DNA from: Symbiodinium natans
Lineage: Eukaryota > Sar > Dinophyceae > Suessiales > Symbiodiniaceae
Direction: 5' to 3'
DNA length: 64,000 bases
NCBI GenBank assembly: GCA_905221605.1
Contig: CAJNDS010002087.1
Span: 383,001-447,000, forward strand
Shown piece by piece: positions 1 through 13,100 of the stretch (position 1 is its first letter; each line of letters opens with the position of its first letter). A program made the translations under genes and the position numbers. The notes under the pieces are model-generated. The model made no database searches. It saw only the letters and a program-made list of their open reading frames with translations, and was not told where the DNA came from.

Positions 1-124
1 AACAATGACAAATGTTTTACTTGTATCAAAGTATTTACATCGAACTCTTTTGATATATATGGAGAATATATCATAGAATATTAATATGAAAAGAACAATG
101 ACAAATGTTTTACTTGTATCAAAG
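1..124. repeat. 31-bp direct repeat pair
   Basis: The 31 bases at 1-31 recur exactly at 94-124, starting AACAATGACAAATG. The 62 bases between them are AT-rich and rich in ATAT. No gene is seen. The pair may be a small tandem duplication or the edge of a larger repeat that begins outside the window. Confidence 0.85.
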
Positions 125-159
125 ATTCTTTGGGTTGGTGTTTAGGCTGAAGGGGCTTA

Positions 160-424
160 CATGGACGCTGTTCGCCGCGCTGTTCGCCGCGCTGTTCGCG
201 CTGTTCATGCTGTTCGCGCTGCGCACGCTGTTCGCGCTGTTCACGCTGTTCGCGTTGCGCATTCTGTTCGCATCTTCGCGCTCTTCGCGTGGCGCTAGGG
301 TGTTCACGATGTTCGCGCTTTTCGCACTGTTCGCGCTGTTCACGGTGTTCGCGCTGTTCGCGCTTTTCGCACTGTTCGTGCTGTTCGTGGTGTTCTCGCT
401 GTTCGCGCTGTTCGCGGGGCGCTA
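160..424. repeat. CTGTTCGCG minisatellite
   Basis: A degenerate 9 to 12 base unit (CTGTTCGCG and variants such as CTGTTCACG and CTGCGCACG) is repeated across this stretch. Several frames on both strands stay open only because the unit is a multiple of three. They give Phe-Ala-Leu or Arg-Glu-Gln strings, and no real protein is supported. Confidence 0.85.
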
Positions 425-2336
425 GGGTGTCCATGAGTGGGCTCAAGGTTGGCAGAAAAGTCGCAAAATCACTTTCTTGGCGTATGGCGGGGGTGTAGAC
501 TGTCATATGAGAAAGAAGAGTCATGCTTATGCGCTTCATTTTTGAAACATGTTCACGCCCCAAGTTCCCAAAAGCACATGCAGTTGAACAACGCAGGCAT
601 AGGCATGCAGCGGCATGCACGAAACGGGCCAAGTCTCATTTATACAAAGAGCAGAGCTGCAGAACTCCCAAACCTTCTAAGTCATCCCAGATGACATCAA
701 CCCTGCGAAGTGGATTCGCCCCAGCTGTGCAGGAGGGAAGAAAATCAGATGCCCCTGGCAAGAAGACTTGACTTTAGCCCTCAAACAACCCCCCAAAAGC
801 CCTGAACGCAGGCCGCGACCCGGGCCGGATACCAGACAGCGCCAACGTTGGCGTCAAAGGGCTCGTGCCTCGAAATCTTGAAAGCTACCCTTGTGGGGGC
901 TCTCTGGTAAACGAAGGCACCGTGAGTGTTCAGAGGCTCGTACTTAGAAGCATGTTCAGAAAGAGAGGAGTTTATGGGATATCTGAATTCGGAATATACG
1001 GCGTAGGGCAGCTCGCGGCTCCTGCGGCTAGGGTTGTAGGGGAACCGGTCTGGATTGGCGGGTTTGGGGGTTGAGCAAAGGTTTTGAGAGGTTGAGGGCA
1101 GCTTCTACTCATGCCCTCCAAGCTAAGCCTAAACCAGAAAAGGATGGCTTTCACGCAGCCAGGTTTCGGGGGGACAAGTCAGGGTCGTGCGTGAAAACTG
1201 GCAGAACACGGTTTGGGGCCACAGGTGTATCTACGGTAACGAGAGTTGGTGATTATTTGGCCGCAATAAAGTGTAGCACAAAGGCTATGATGGTCCCGCG
1301 GATCCCTCCAAAAAAGCCTCTTTTCTCCCGCGATTAACTCCTAGAGACAGAGGTGAACAGGAATGGGGCTGGACAAGGAAAATTCGCCCCCTTCTTGGAC
1401 TCGGACCCTTGAGCGATTAGCCGTTCACACCCTTTCACGCGCATGCATGGTTAACCGCTCTCTCCTTCAAAAACCCGCAAAGTTATAAGGCTTTCATGCA
1501 TTCCTGATAAAGCCAATGAACATAGTACAAAGCATAGATATGGGGTCTTTCTGTCTTGTTCGCCCATCAACACCTTGAGACCCCAAAGCTTCCATGGCTT
1601 CCATGACTACTGCCCCCTCAGGGACTGGTCCTTTGCTCCATGCCTCCCCCATGATTACCTTTAAGCCCAGGCCGGCTGGCACAGGACAGAGCGCCAAGCG
1701 AATGGATCCGATAGGGGTTGTTTGAGGCGTTGGGCTGTGGCTTATGCTGGATAGACGTTTCGAGGGTTAGTCGCTGACAGGCAAGGGTTTCCCTGTCGGT
1801 TGCAAGGTCGGCCGACAGTCAGCGGATGAGAGACCAGACGGTGCGAGGCTAGACCAGGCCCAAGCCCTTCAATCCAAACTGGCAAATCCATACCAACCCG
1901 AACGGGCCAAAACTTGACAGGATGCGTTCAACCGATGTTTCATCATGTCCCCTTGAGCCCTGTGAGAAACCAACTTCAATAACACTGTAAGCCCACAGCC
2001 AAAGCCCGGAGGATTCGCCTCGGGTACCTGCCTTCGGGCCGCCCAGCGAGGCTTCCTCACCAGCGGGCTCACCAGGAGACTTGTGTATACCCTTGTTTGA
2101 GGTTGTTGGGCAGGTGCTCACCGCCCTTGTTTGAGACAAGGGCTTGCGCAGTAGAAAGGAGGGGTTTCTTTGGGTTTCGAGACTCGTGAACAAGACATGG
2201 TTGAGGCTTTCTTGGGTTGATCTACTGACCTCTGAGCATGTGCTGGCATTAAAGCGGCTGAAGCATGCCTTGCGAAGTTTGCACGCAGACCTCCGCACAG
2301 ACAGATGTATGCGTAGAAGTCCGAGATTCCGCACAG
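425..2336. other. no recognisable gene
   Basis: Unique-looking sequence of moderate GC. I found no conserved domain, RNA gene or clear exon. Scattered ORFs on both strands have no recognisable motif. Confidence 0.5.
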
Positions 2337-2493
2337 GCCTCCAGCAGGCTCCCGTGCTGAAGCCCATGAAACCGAAGGAGCCTTGTCCCCGGAGACTCCG
2401 GCCGAGCCCGCGCTGGAGCCCACGCTGGAGCCCACGGCCTCCACGGCCGACTTGTCGGATCCCGTGGAGCCGGCTGTGCCCAAGGCAGAGGCG
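2337..2493 (+). CDS. candidate internal exon, Pro/Glu-rich, unknown gene
   Basis: After a possible acceptor (CGCACAG at 2330-2336) an open frame encodes a Pro/Glu/Ala/Thr-rich segment, including SPETPAEPALEPT. It ends at a possible GT donor at 2494 (GTTGGG). The composition looks like a linker or disordered region of a larger protein. Neighbouring exons were not identified, and it may belong to a gene upstream of the somatomedin-B gene. The call rests only on composition and splice-like edges. Confidence 0.25.
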
Positions 2494-2724
2494 GTTGGGA
2501 GGGGGTGGTTGGTATGTTGGGCAAAGGGCAAAGGGCAAAATGAGTTGCTAAATGCACCTCTCAGAGTTTGTAGCTTTTAAACGTTTTTTTGTTGCAGACT
2601 CCGTGGTTGGTCGTGGGCCTCCTGAGCACCACCGCGGCCTGGCTTCGAGCCCAAACGCACAAACCCCCTGAATCCCCTAAGCAACACAGAAGCGACTCAC
2701 GGAGAAGCTCGGAAACTCCTTGCC

Positions 2725-3867
2725 ATGGCTTCTTGGTGCCTCCTCCTGCTAGCTGCTTCTGCTGCTTCTGCTGCGGCGCAGCTCTGCAAGGATCAGGGTT
2801 GCATCGCAGTTTTCAGGAGCGGTGCAGAGTGCCAGTGCTTCCCCGGCTGCGACGTCTACGAAGATTGTTGTTCAGACTACGCCACTGAGTGCTTCGACTC
2901 GAAGGGCCGCTTTCGAACGACTGTGACCGGAGATGAGTTCGCCTCGCAGAGCTCGACGACGTCGCATCACCCGCAGCTGCGCCACAAGTCCTGGTCTACC
3001 AGTTCATTGCGGAGCGCTTCTGCAAGCTGTGTGGACAGAGGCTGCAGCCAAGAGTTCGAGCCCGACCAGCCTTGTCAGTGCAACTCTGCTTGCGTGAACC
3101 ACGACAGCTGTTGCCACGACTTTCTGAAGGTTTGTGGTGCGAAGATCTCTGCCGGCCATCCTGACGTCCCGGAAGGGTCTTGCAGGACATATGGTTGTGC
3201 GGACACCTACGTGGGGGGCCAGAGCTGCCAGTGCAATCCAGGCTGCACACTTCACAACAATTGCTGCCAGGATTATTCTGACGAATGCCCAAGCCAAAGT
3301 CAAGGCGCCCTGCACGGCGCGGGCTGCAAGAGCTATGGCTGTGGCCCCTTTGATGCGGCACAGAGCTGCCAGTGCAATGAAGTCTGCCTGAATCATGGAA
3401 ACTGTTGCGAGGACTACCAGGCCACCTGTGCAGCCAACACGAAGGCCACAAGCGCCTCCTGCTCGTCTTACGGGTGCGGGCCCTTCTCTGTGCACCAGGC
3501 CTGTCAGTGCAATGCGGGGTGTTTGCAGCACAGGAACTGCTGCCCTGACTTTGAGGCGCAGTGCCTGAGCCAGAACCGGGTGCAAGGACGCAGCTCCTGT
3601 GCGGAGCTGGGCTGTGGTTCCTCGGGCCCTTTGTGCCAATGTAACGAAGGTTGCATGAAGAAAGGGGACTGCTGCGCGGACTACGAGGCAACCTGCCACT
3701 TACCGAAGCAGCCCTTAGGTAGCTGCGCCATTCTTGGCTGCATCACATTCAGACAGGGCAATGACTGTCAATGCAACGTAGGTTGCGAGAAACATGGCAA
3801 CTGCTGCGTCGACTATTCTAGTTTTTGCGGCGTTCTTGAGGAATCGCATGGGACCATCCTGCAGTGA
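2725..3867 (+). CDS. secreted protein with seven somatomedin-B-like domains
   Basis: The 380-codon frame starts at an ATG in good context (TTGCCATGG). An N-terminal hydrophobic segment ending in an Ala-rich stretch (about residues 1-20) looks like a signal peptide. Seven cysteine-rich repeats of about 40 residues follow. Each has the pattern C-x3-G-C, then C-Q-C, C, C-C-x-D-[YF] and a final C, as in somatomedin-B domains with four disulphides. Examples are CQCNPGC and NNCCQDY. This points to an extracellular or secretory-pathway protein; the ligand is unknown. Upstream, TTTTTTTGTTGCAG (2584-2597) resembles an acceptor for a 5' UTR intron or spliced-leader trans-splicing. The frame stops right after the seventh domain. 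A different frame stays open beyond it, so the true 3' end could be spliced. Confidence 0.85.
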   Translation: MASWCLLLLAASAASAAAQLCKDQGCIAVFRSGAECQCFPGCDVYEDCCSDYATECFDSKGRFRTTVTGDEFASQSSTTSHHPQLRHKSWSTSSLRSASASCVDRGCSQEFEPDQPCQCNSACVNHDSCCHDFLKVCGAKISAGHPDVPEGSCRTYGCADTYVGGQSCQCNPGCTLHNNCCQDYSDECPSQSQGALHGAGCKSYGCGPFDAAQSCQCNEVCLNHGNCCEDYQATCAANTKATSASCSSYGCGPFSVHQACQCNAGCLQHRNCCPDFEAQCLSQNRVQGRSSCAELGCGSSGPLCQCNEGCMKKGDCCADYEATCHLPKQPLGSCAILGCITFRQGNDCQCNVGCEKHGNCCVDYSSFCGVLEESHGTILQ

Positions 3868-4321
3868 GGTGATGAAGACCTTGGAGCCCCTGATTGAAAG
3901 CATCAGGCCCTTGGTGGACCACCCATTGTGCAGCAATCCTCCCGGTGGCTCTTTCTCGGCTTCGTTTACCTGTTCCGATGCAATAGAGATAGTCCTTGGC
4001 TTGCCAACTTTTGCGGATGCAGCCGAAGATGCGAAATTCGAGAGTGGCGTCGAAATTCGTCGAGCGATGTACAGAGTTTCGTCTTGTTTCCTCCGTGCAG
4101 AGGCAGTCGACAAAGTCGACAGTCAAAGCAAGGCGGGGTTAGCTGAACTATTCCTTTCCATGACAAGTCGGGCCGCTGCGGCAAGCGGATTGGCAAAACT
4201 GCAAAGAAACCGAAAAAGAACATGCACAGCAGCGATTCCTCAACTCCTCGACCACCACCCAACTACCCCCGGAACCGAAGAATCATCGCACCCAACAGCG
4301 ACCTCCCAAACCGAGCCTTGA
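3868..4321 (+). CDS. open frame after the somatomedin-B gene, uncertain
   Basis: A frame different from that of the upstream gene stays open from about 3794 to 4321. Its part beyond 3868 encodes a plausible soluble segment with KTLEPLIESIRPLV and SDAIEIVLGLPTFAD, then a Lys/Arg-rich and Thr/Ser/Pro tail. It could be a downstream exon joined by splicing, a frameshifted tail, or chance. I recognise no domain. Confidence 0.25.
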
Positions 4322-4329
4322 AGCCCTGA

Positions 4330-4968
4330 GACCTTAACGCCCCCACCCCCCCACTCCCCACTCCCCCCCACCTCCCCAAACCCCCAAAATAAAGGCTCCG
4401 GGAATTGCGACCCCTGTTACCACGCCACGGCGGTCGAAAAGTTCCACCCCGGCGCCGCCCCGGCGACGCAAGGATGGGTGCGTGGTCGGGGCCTGCAATG
4501 ATTTCGGTCTTCGGGTCTCTGCTTTTGGGGCTTGAGCTGTTTGAGGCAAGTTTGCATCGATCTTCGCACGCTGGCTTCAGTGGCCTCCTCTGCTTTGCGC
4601 AAGTGAGACGCGATCATTGATTTCCTCAGAAAATCAGCAGATTCTGGGGGAGTGGGAGGGGGGCGATACTTTCTCCCAATGGGATTTTAAATGTAGCATG
4701 CCTTCACAAACTATTGCGGCAAGCGAAGTCGCCGATGAACTTGCAACGAACCAATGCAGCCTGCACTCAGCCGCAGCCGCCCTAAATGACCGCAGGAGGA
4801 GGACAAGACGCCTTCCAGCACGGCAGGGGAGCTGTCGACAGGAGCGTTGATGCGGAGATGAACCACGGTTTGACCTTCCAAGCCCTATAAGAAAAAGAAG
4901 CAAGTCAACCCCCAAGTCCCTAGACCCGAGCCAAAGTAAGTAAGCAAGTAAGTAAGTAGGTAAGTAAG

Positions 4969-5041
<73 letters not shown>
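4330..5041. repeat. C-rich tract, TAAG repeat and (GT)n microsatellite
   Basis: C-rich low-complexity sequence lies at about 4338-4385. AAGT/TAAG tetranucleotide repeats lie at about 4934-4968. A pure GT run of about 35 units lies at 4970-5040. No coding signal is seen in between. Confidence 0.8.
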
Positions 5042-5043
<2 letters not shown>

Positions 5044-7124
5044 TTTTTTGTTTTTGAGCAAGAAACGAATGTTCTGAAGGTATTGCGCCGAAGATCATCT
5101 TTGCGTTTCTTATTTGACTGAAACAATGCTTGCACATCGTGAACCTGGCGCAGGGACCAAGAAGATACTCTCGGAGAAGGCAGGCCATGGTTGTTGGCTT
5201 TTATAGGGCTTCGGATTCCCCACCCCTGTTCTCCACCCCCAAGAAGCACCCAACGCACAGGTTTCGCTTGGGTCCTTTGGGCTGGAGGCTTCACTCAAGC
5301 CTTGTGCTTCTCGGGTTTGAGGGCACGTGGCATCAAAGAGTATCTTGGTTTGATGGAGTCATCCCAGCTAAGCCAGACAGTAGATGTTTGAAGGGTTAGC
5401 TGCCGTATTCAGAAGGCATCGCGCAAATCGCACACCACGTGCTGCAGCCTAAATCCCAACTGCACGAACAGGCTCGCAGGGGACGCGGGTTTAGCTCGAG
5501 CTCAGTCCGACATCAATCCTGCACCCAAGTGTGCTTTCTGACCTTAAACCCTAAACCCTAAACCCTAAACCCCTAAGCTCCAAGCAACAACCTCACAGGA
5601 TGCTGTATGCTTCGCGAAGCGCCTGACTGAGTGGGCGAAGGCCTGGGAGCCTAAAACCGAACCCCCCCCACCATATCAGCAGGATGCTTCAAGGGCTTTA
5701 AGAAAGGGCTCTGAGTCAGGGGCAATGATTTTTGAAAGAAGTCTCAAGTTCTACGGTACTGGCAAAGACCTAGACCCTCAGACCCAAAACCCTGACCCTG
5801 TAGACCTCGAATTGACCACCCGTCCTAAAGCGGGGCCATTGTGTTGATACGAAAAGTTTGAAAGACAGGGCTCAAAGGGTTTAGGGTAGCAATCTCTGCA
5901 TGTGTGACTGAAGCATGCAGCACCAAGGGGTCGCGCCCCCTAAGGGGCCATATTTGCTTTTGCCTTGTTTGCCGGATCAGCTTGGGTATGTGTGGGATTT
6001 CGGGTTAAGGGTTTGTGGGGTTTGAAGATTGGGAAGTTTTGGTAGGGTTTAGTTGAGTTCATGGCCAAGATTTATGGCTTCACAAGCCTGAAGCTCTATA
6101 AACCTTGCACCCAAACATTCTCAGCTTGCTTGCTTTAGGCTTTGGCGGACTTGTTTCGACGTGTTACATGAATAGGCGAACGCTTTCCCCGGATGTGTTG
6201 CCCCGCAATGCGTCAGCTAGGCAGGTACTGTAGCAATAAGAAACCCTCCCAGACTTCCATGCCTCAATCGGAAAAGGATCGAGACAAGCGGCGGCAGGAT
6301 TTGTCTGAGCAGGCGCGAAGCCAGGCCAGGTTTGGGGCCCAAATCTGTGGCTTTCGATTCGAGCCCAAGGCCCTAAAACCCCGAGACGTTCCATCATGTC
6401 GCCGATTTTGGACTGGACTTAGTGACAAGTGGCAGTTGTGAGCAATGTCTTGCGACTCATAGATGGTTGATACTGGAAACATTGACTCACAGATAGCCTT
6501 GACCATGGGACCACGGAACTTCGGACAGTTTTGGGAAGCTCGTGCGAGCCCACGGTGTCATAGACTCGGGTCGCTGAGGGTCTACATTTCCGATGCCCAG
6601 CGGTCTTGGCTTTACAGACAGTTCCGGGAGAAGCCTGCAAATGGGCCCCAGGCCGAGCAAGAACCCAACCCTGACCGTCAGACCACCCAGAAATCTTGAC
6701 CGGACCGTACAACAGAACGAGTCCTAACACCCTAAAGTCCCTAAAGCGAAGAGCAAAAGTCAACACCCCAAAAAGCAAACCTGGCGCACGCCTCCGCAGC
6801 CGGGCTCGAGCTCCGGTGTCGATTCCCAAGCCTCTCCCACAGAAGCTGAATTTGCACATCTTTGCACATCTCAACTCACTTTTAAGTGACTTTGGACTAC
6901 GAGCAGATAGAGTCTTCGGACTTGGGATCTAGGGTGCGACTTGCTAAGTTGAAAGGCCCTCAAGTTGGAGGCCGCTGTGCGTGTGCGGAGCCTTTGCTAG
7001 TGTTTAAGTTTCCCCAAGGCCGTGGACTACTTAACAGAAGCTTGTGGCAAGCTACTCTTTAAGGCGGAGGCCTGGAACCCTCGCCCCGCCGAGCCAAATT
7101 GCGAAAGTGGCATCTTTCGTGAGC
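5042..7124. other. no recognisable gene; short telomere-like array
   Basis: CCCTAAA-type repeats occur at about 5543-5572, with further degenerate CCCTAAA and TTTAGGG words through the stretch. I saw no conserved domain or convincing exon. Confidence 0.5.
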
Positions 7125-10100
7125 ATGTCGCGCCAGCTCGTCGTCCGTGCCGCCGACGGGCTGTGGCATCCGATCTCCATTCCCATTCCCTGCACCTTGG
7201 GTTGCTTAAAGAAGCCAATCTTAAGTCTTGCAGAAGCCTTTTCATACCGGAAGAACCGCAACCCTAAAGCCCTAAGACCCCGAAAACTCTAGAACCGTAA
7301 ACCTTTTTAATTGCACTGAAGGTACCCAGCTGCTGCTCTTCAGCCCCTCTCTGGCAGTGTTGAGCGGCACGGCCTTCCCCCACGGCCTCCCCGGTGGCGT
7401 CACCCGGGTCTTCCCCCTCTCTGTCGCTGATCATCAGGAGGCCGAGGCCTGGCAGGCAGCTTGCCACCAGAGCCTTGGAGAGGGTTTCGGGTCTAGGGTT
7501 TGGGGTTTAGGGTTATTCTAGTTCGGAGAACAAGCGCGACACATCCAGGCGAGGATTCACGCAAGCCTGCAGCAAAAGGGTTATTCTAGTTACCAGTTCC
7601 AGCATCCGCCCCAATCATTTCGAGGGCCCTTGCAATCAATTCCAGGAACCTGGAGCAGCAGCTCGGCCGCACAGTGGATGGCTACGTCGGCCTCCGCCTC
7701 GAGCGGCCCTTGGGCAAGGCCCCGCTGGTGGTCCGGGAGCTTCCCGAGACCGTAGGCAGCAAAGTCTGGCGGGGTGCTTGGCTTCTCTGGAAGTCCCTGG
7801 TCGAGCTCCACGGCCTCCGGGCTGCTGTTGGAAGCCTACACATTGCAAGCTCACTGCAGAGGAAAAGGTTAGATGAACAGCCGCAAGTGCAACCTGTATG
7901 TGTGCACTTGCATATGTATTGATATCGATGTTTTTGCTCATTCCCCCGTGAAAGTCCCGAAATCCCACCAACTTTGTTATTGGCCACCCAGAAATCCACA
8001 ACTCCAGAAGCTTGGGCTTTTGGGTTTTTGGGGTCCGGTGGGCCTTTGTTTGGGCTTTCGGAAGTTCAAAAGTTCAAGGATCCATAATTTTAACGCTACG
8101 CGACCCGCCTCGGCCCGGCCCAGCGCATCCGCGTGAGCATGGTGATTCCGCAGCGCCCAAGTCGCTGGACCCCAAGCAATAAGGGTTGGGTTGAGGGTTG
8201 AGGGTTGAGGGTTCCGGGTTTATGGTTTGGGGTTTGGGGTTGAGGGTTAGTTTAGGGCTCAAGGTTCACGCGTTGGGGTTGAGGGTTTTTTTGGGTTTAG
8301 GGTTCGGCTTGGAGTGATCGTAGGGTTGAGTTAGGTTCCTTAAGGTTTAAGGTGACTCTTTGGTAGGGTGGGGGAGAGGGGGGAGGTGTGGTGGGGGGCA
8401 GGGAAAAAAAGGGGGGGGGCGGGAAGGGGGGGGGTTGGGGGGGGGGGGAGGGGGGGGGGGGTGGGGGGTAGGGGGGGGGGGTAGGGGGGGTAGGGGGGGG
8501 GGGGGGGGGGGGGGGGGGGAACGGGTGTGGGGCCCTGCTGGGAGGGGCTTCGACTGCCTCTGGTCCTGGCGAACCGTCCGCTTGCGGACCCCGGTTTCCC
8601 AGGGGGGGTACCCATTTGAGGCCAAAAAAGGGGTCCGAAAAAGGGCGGGTGGGGGGAGGATTTGGAGGGGGGTGTACACCTCCGGCCTCGGCGGATTTCA
8701 AAAAATCCAGGACTGTTTGGGCTTCGAGACGTTATGCGGGGATATCTTGGACTGTTGGACCTTTTGAACTGTTGGGCACGGAATCTTGGACTGTTGTAGG
8801 TATTATCAGACTCTTATACCTGCAGTCCTTTACAACCTTTGAAACCTTCGTTTTTGGGTGCAGCTGCTGAAAGTGTCAAGGCCTGTGCGCTCCCCGGCTT
8901 ATTGTGTGAGTAGTTGGCCGAACGACTTGGATATTGGCAATGTAACTTTCGAAGAAGCCAAAGCTCTGACTCTCCGTGTTTTGGGTTGTATGGCTATGGG
9001 CTTATGACTTTATGAAAATATTCTGGTTTTGCTATCAGGTTATCATACTCATGTTCTACTATGACTATCTGATCGAGAGGCAACAAGAATGCCTCGACCC
9101 GATGCCAGCAGACTCCATATGCATTCTCATTTGGCCCAATCGGGAGCGGCTCGCACTTATGCACGTTTTTGTTTCAGAAATCTGCCACATGATTGTATTT
9201 GTTTTCACTCAGGTAACTGATGCAAATCCGAAGTAGCTGTCCCTTACATGCAAGGTTGTCACTTGGAACCCAGACCAGGAGACATTTCTGCGACACCATC
9301 AACGTTTGAAAATGACTGCAGACCAAGGCATGGCATGAATTAGCGGCCCCTTTGAAGTCACGAAACCGGCCGCTGAGCCGACGTGTTTAATGTTCCACAG
9401 AAAACGGCAAATGCCCACTATATGATGAGCTATAACGTAGCCACATGATCTGTTAAGTTCAATTGGTGCAGAAAACACGAAGTAAGGTTTATGGCGTTAA
9501 CTTCTGCGATGGAAAACATATTAACGTAATTCAGTGACATAGTTCGTCGATTTGAGACTCTAAATATGTTCGGCCCTCCTCATTTTCATCGGTCACATTA
9601 CTCACATCCATGACTTAACGTCATGAACGCCCGCAATGCAATATTTAACTAGTTTTGTAGAATGTAACTTGGGGCTGGTTGTGTCCGTTGAGTTAAAATA
9701 TCAACCGGCTTTGAACTTGTGTAAATCGTATCGTTCTAGTGTATGGATGGAAAATTGGAATTATATTCTTAATAAGTTTCTTAGCTGCCCCGACTCAAAT
9801 ACATGAACTGGCCTGGAATATTGGAAGAGAATGAAGGGCAGCTACTGGGACAACCGGTACACAAAATGAGTTTCGGCATTCGGGGCGAGCAGTTCAAGTA
9901 CTTCGAACAACATAGTTGGAGGCCAATGTTATCTTTGAATGCGAAAGTACTGCTTAAATGGCCGGGAACGTTGGAAGAATTGAGGACAGCTAGTGGGACA
10001 GACGATGCACTAAACGAGCTTCCACATTCCAGGTAAAAACCACCTCGCAATAATGGTAGGTTGTATTGCTATGTGCAGCCCTAATTTTATAATGGCATAT

Positions 10101-13100
10101 ACAACGGCCGGTTAATGGTAAAGCCAATTTGTGTCATTTATCTGGCCTCCAAGTATGTCAAGTGTGCCTAACTTAGTATCAGGAAAACTCGTTCTTTTGC
10201 ATCGTGCTTGCCGATGTTTTCAAGACATGCGCCGGGGGGGTTGGGGGCGGGGTGGGGGGGGGGGGGGGGGGTAGGGTGCGAGCATATATACACACTCATA
10301 CATACATACATACATACATACATACATACATACATACATACATACATACATACATACATACATACATACATACACACATACGTACATACATACATACATA
10401 CATACGTACATACACATATACACATAGACACATATACACATATACACATATGCACATATGCACATATACATATATATATATATATATATGAGCCCGCCGC
10501 CTTTAGGGTCTATTTAGCTTTGGGTTTTTCTTATTGCTTAAAAAGAGCGAATATAAATATCGTAATACAAAAATACATATTTACACCTACATATGGCACG
10601 CAAATCTCATGCCCAGCGGTTCTAGGCCTAGCCGCACGCCATTACGAACTGCGAATTTCTGGTTGTTCTTATTTTCATTTGTTTCTCTTTGCTATCTGTG
10701 TATGCGTGTTCTTTTTTCAGCCTGCGTGAAAAAGTCGCTGTTTGGCTGCGGCAGAAGGGAAAGAGAAGTGAGAGAGGAGAGACAACAAGGAGGCCATTTT
10801 AATTTTCTGGAAGGGTATTGATTGAAAAGAAGAGAAGAGACAAGAAACAAGGAGACGGATGGCACTCTTCTTTATCTATCATCTCTCCCTTCCTTGCCTC
10901 TCCCGTTTCCCTCTATAATTCAAAAGACAAGACCATTCTTGCTCTTCGCAGATCAGAGGAGAGATCAAAAGGAATGCAATTTTAATGGGAAGAGCAATGA
11001 AAAGAATGGAAGAGAAATGAAGACAGGAGAGGGAGGTGCAAAATCAGGCTAAGAGAAGATGGTGCTCGTTTTCATCTTTCTTCTCTTGCTCTTTTCCTTT
11101 TCAAATAAACAACAAAAGGAAGAACAATGAACATGCAAAGGAACCCGTTTTCTTTTTCCATTTGGGAACAAGGAAAGAACAGAGGCGATAAGGCGAGAGG
11201 AGGGATTTGCTGAAGCATGGGGAGGGTCTACGGACAAGGAGCCAACCCCGCTCACTTTCCCCATCCATTGAAACAGGAAAAGAAAGGAACAGGGCCTCCA
11301 TTCCCCTCTTGTTCTTCCTTTCTTGTGTTTTTGTCACATCAAGGGGAACAGGAGAAGAGAAGGGAGAGAGAAGGAGAGAGGAGAGACAAAAAGGATTGCA
11401 TTTGTACTGGGAAGAGCAAAGAAAAGAATAGAAGAGAGATGAATAAAGGAGAGGGAGAGACAAAATAAGGCGCAGAGAAGATGGCACTCTTCTTTATCTA
11501 TCCTCTCCCCCTTATCTCTCCCTGCCCTCTTTCTTTTCGAAATAAGAAAACAAAAAGGAAGAACTATGAGAAGGAGAAGGGGACGGAAAGGAACAGAAGG
11601 GATAGGCCGATAGGAGGGGGTATGGCAAGGTCCACGCGCAAGGAGTCACCCTCTGCTTACCCTTCCACTGCCTTATCATACAAGTTCCTTTCTTGCGCTG
11701 TATCAGTTGAAAGGAAACAGAAGGAGAGAAGGGAAAGGGAAGTGAGAGAGGAGAGATGACAAGGATGGCATTTTTCTGGAAGCGCAACTGTACCGGAATG
11801 TGGCCACAATAAGCAGGCCAGGGAGACTCAGGCGGGGCAACTGTAGCGGAATGTGGCCACAACAAGCAGGCCAGGGAGGCTCAGGCGGGGCAAGTCTCTC
11901 CCTAATTAGAAAAAAACCAATCTTGCTCTTCGCAAATAGATAAGTGCCCTTCTTCCTCTTCAGGAAATCGCCTTTCCCTTATTTTGCTTTCTGAAGCGAA
12001 TAAGAAAAAGAACAGATAAGAAGAAAGGACAGGGAATGACTAGGTAAAGAGAGGAGCTCTTCAATTTTGCATTACTTTTCCTTCTTGGGGGGTCCTTTTT
12101 TCTCCCTTGAAGATGCAGAAAACTCTCAAAAGGAACACCCGTTCCATCGCCCATTTACTCTTCCCTTCCTTATCTCCTATGCTCTTTTCCTTAGTCATTG
12201 CAACAGGAGAAGACAGGAAAAGGGCCTCCATTCCCCTCTTGTTCTTCCTTTCTTGTGTTTTTGTCATATAAAGGGGAACAGGAGAAGAGAAGGGAAAGAG
12301 AAGGAGAGAGGAGCGATGAAAGGAACACAATTTTAATGGGAAGAGCCAAGAAAAGAATGGAAGAGAGATGAATAAAGGAGAAGGAGAGACAAAACAAGTT
12401 GCAAAGAAGATGGCGCTCTTCTTAATCCATCCCCTCTCCCTTTTCTCTCCCTTCCCTTTTTCTTTTCGAAATAAGAAAAACTAAGCAGGAAGAATTATGA
12501 AAAGGAGAAGGGTAAGGAAAAGAGCAGAAGAGATAGGCCGAAAAGAGTGATATGATGAAGTATGGCAAGGTCCACACGCAAGGAGTCACCCTCTGCTTAC
12601 CCTCCCACTGCCCTTATCATACAAGTTCCCTTCTTGTGGTTTATCAGCTAAACGGAAACAGAAGGAGAGAAGGGAAAGAGAAGTGAGAGAGGAGAGACAA
12701 CAAGGATGCCATGTTAATTTTCTGGAAGGGTATTGAAAAGAAGAGAAAAGACAAGAAACAAGGGGACGGATGGCACTCTTCTGTATCTATCATCCTTGTC
12801 TTTCCCTTTTCCCTCTATAATTAGAAAAACAGGCGCCCTCTCTCGTCTTCAGGAACCCGTTCACTTTTTCCGTTTGGGAACAAGGAAAAGAACAGAGGCG
12901 ATAGGGCGAGAGGAAGAATTTGCTGAAGCATGGGGAGGGTCTACGGGCAAGTAGCCAACCCCGCTCACTTGCCCCATCCATTGTGAAAAGAACAGGGCCT
13001 CCATTCCCCTCTTGTTCTTCCTTTCTTGCGTTTTTGTCATTTAAGGGGGAACAGCAGAAGAGAAGGGAAAGAGAAGGAGAGAGGAGCGATGAAAGGAACA

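Noticed and set aside
2996-3699. Two 231-codon minus-strand frames
   Set aside because: They are antisense shadows of the somatomedin-B gene, caused by its GC-rich third positions.
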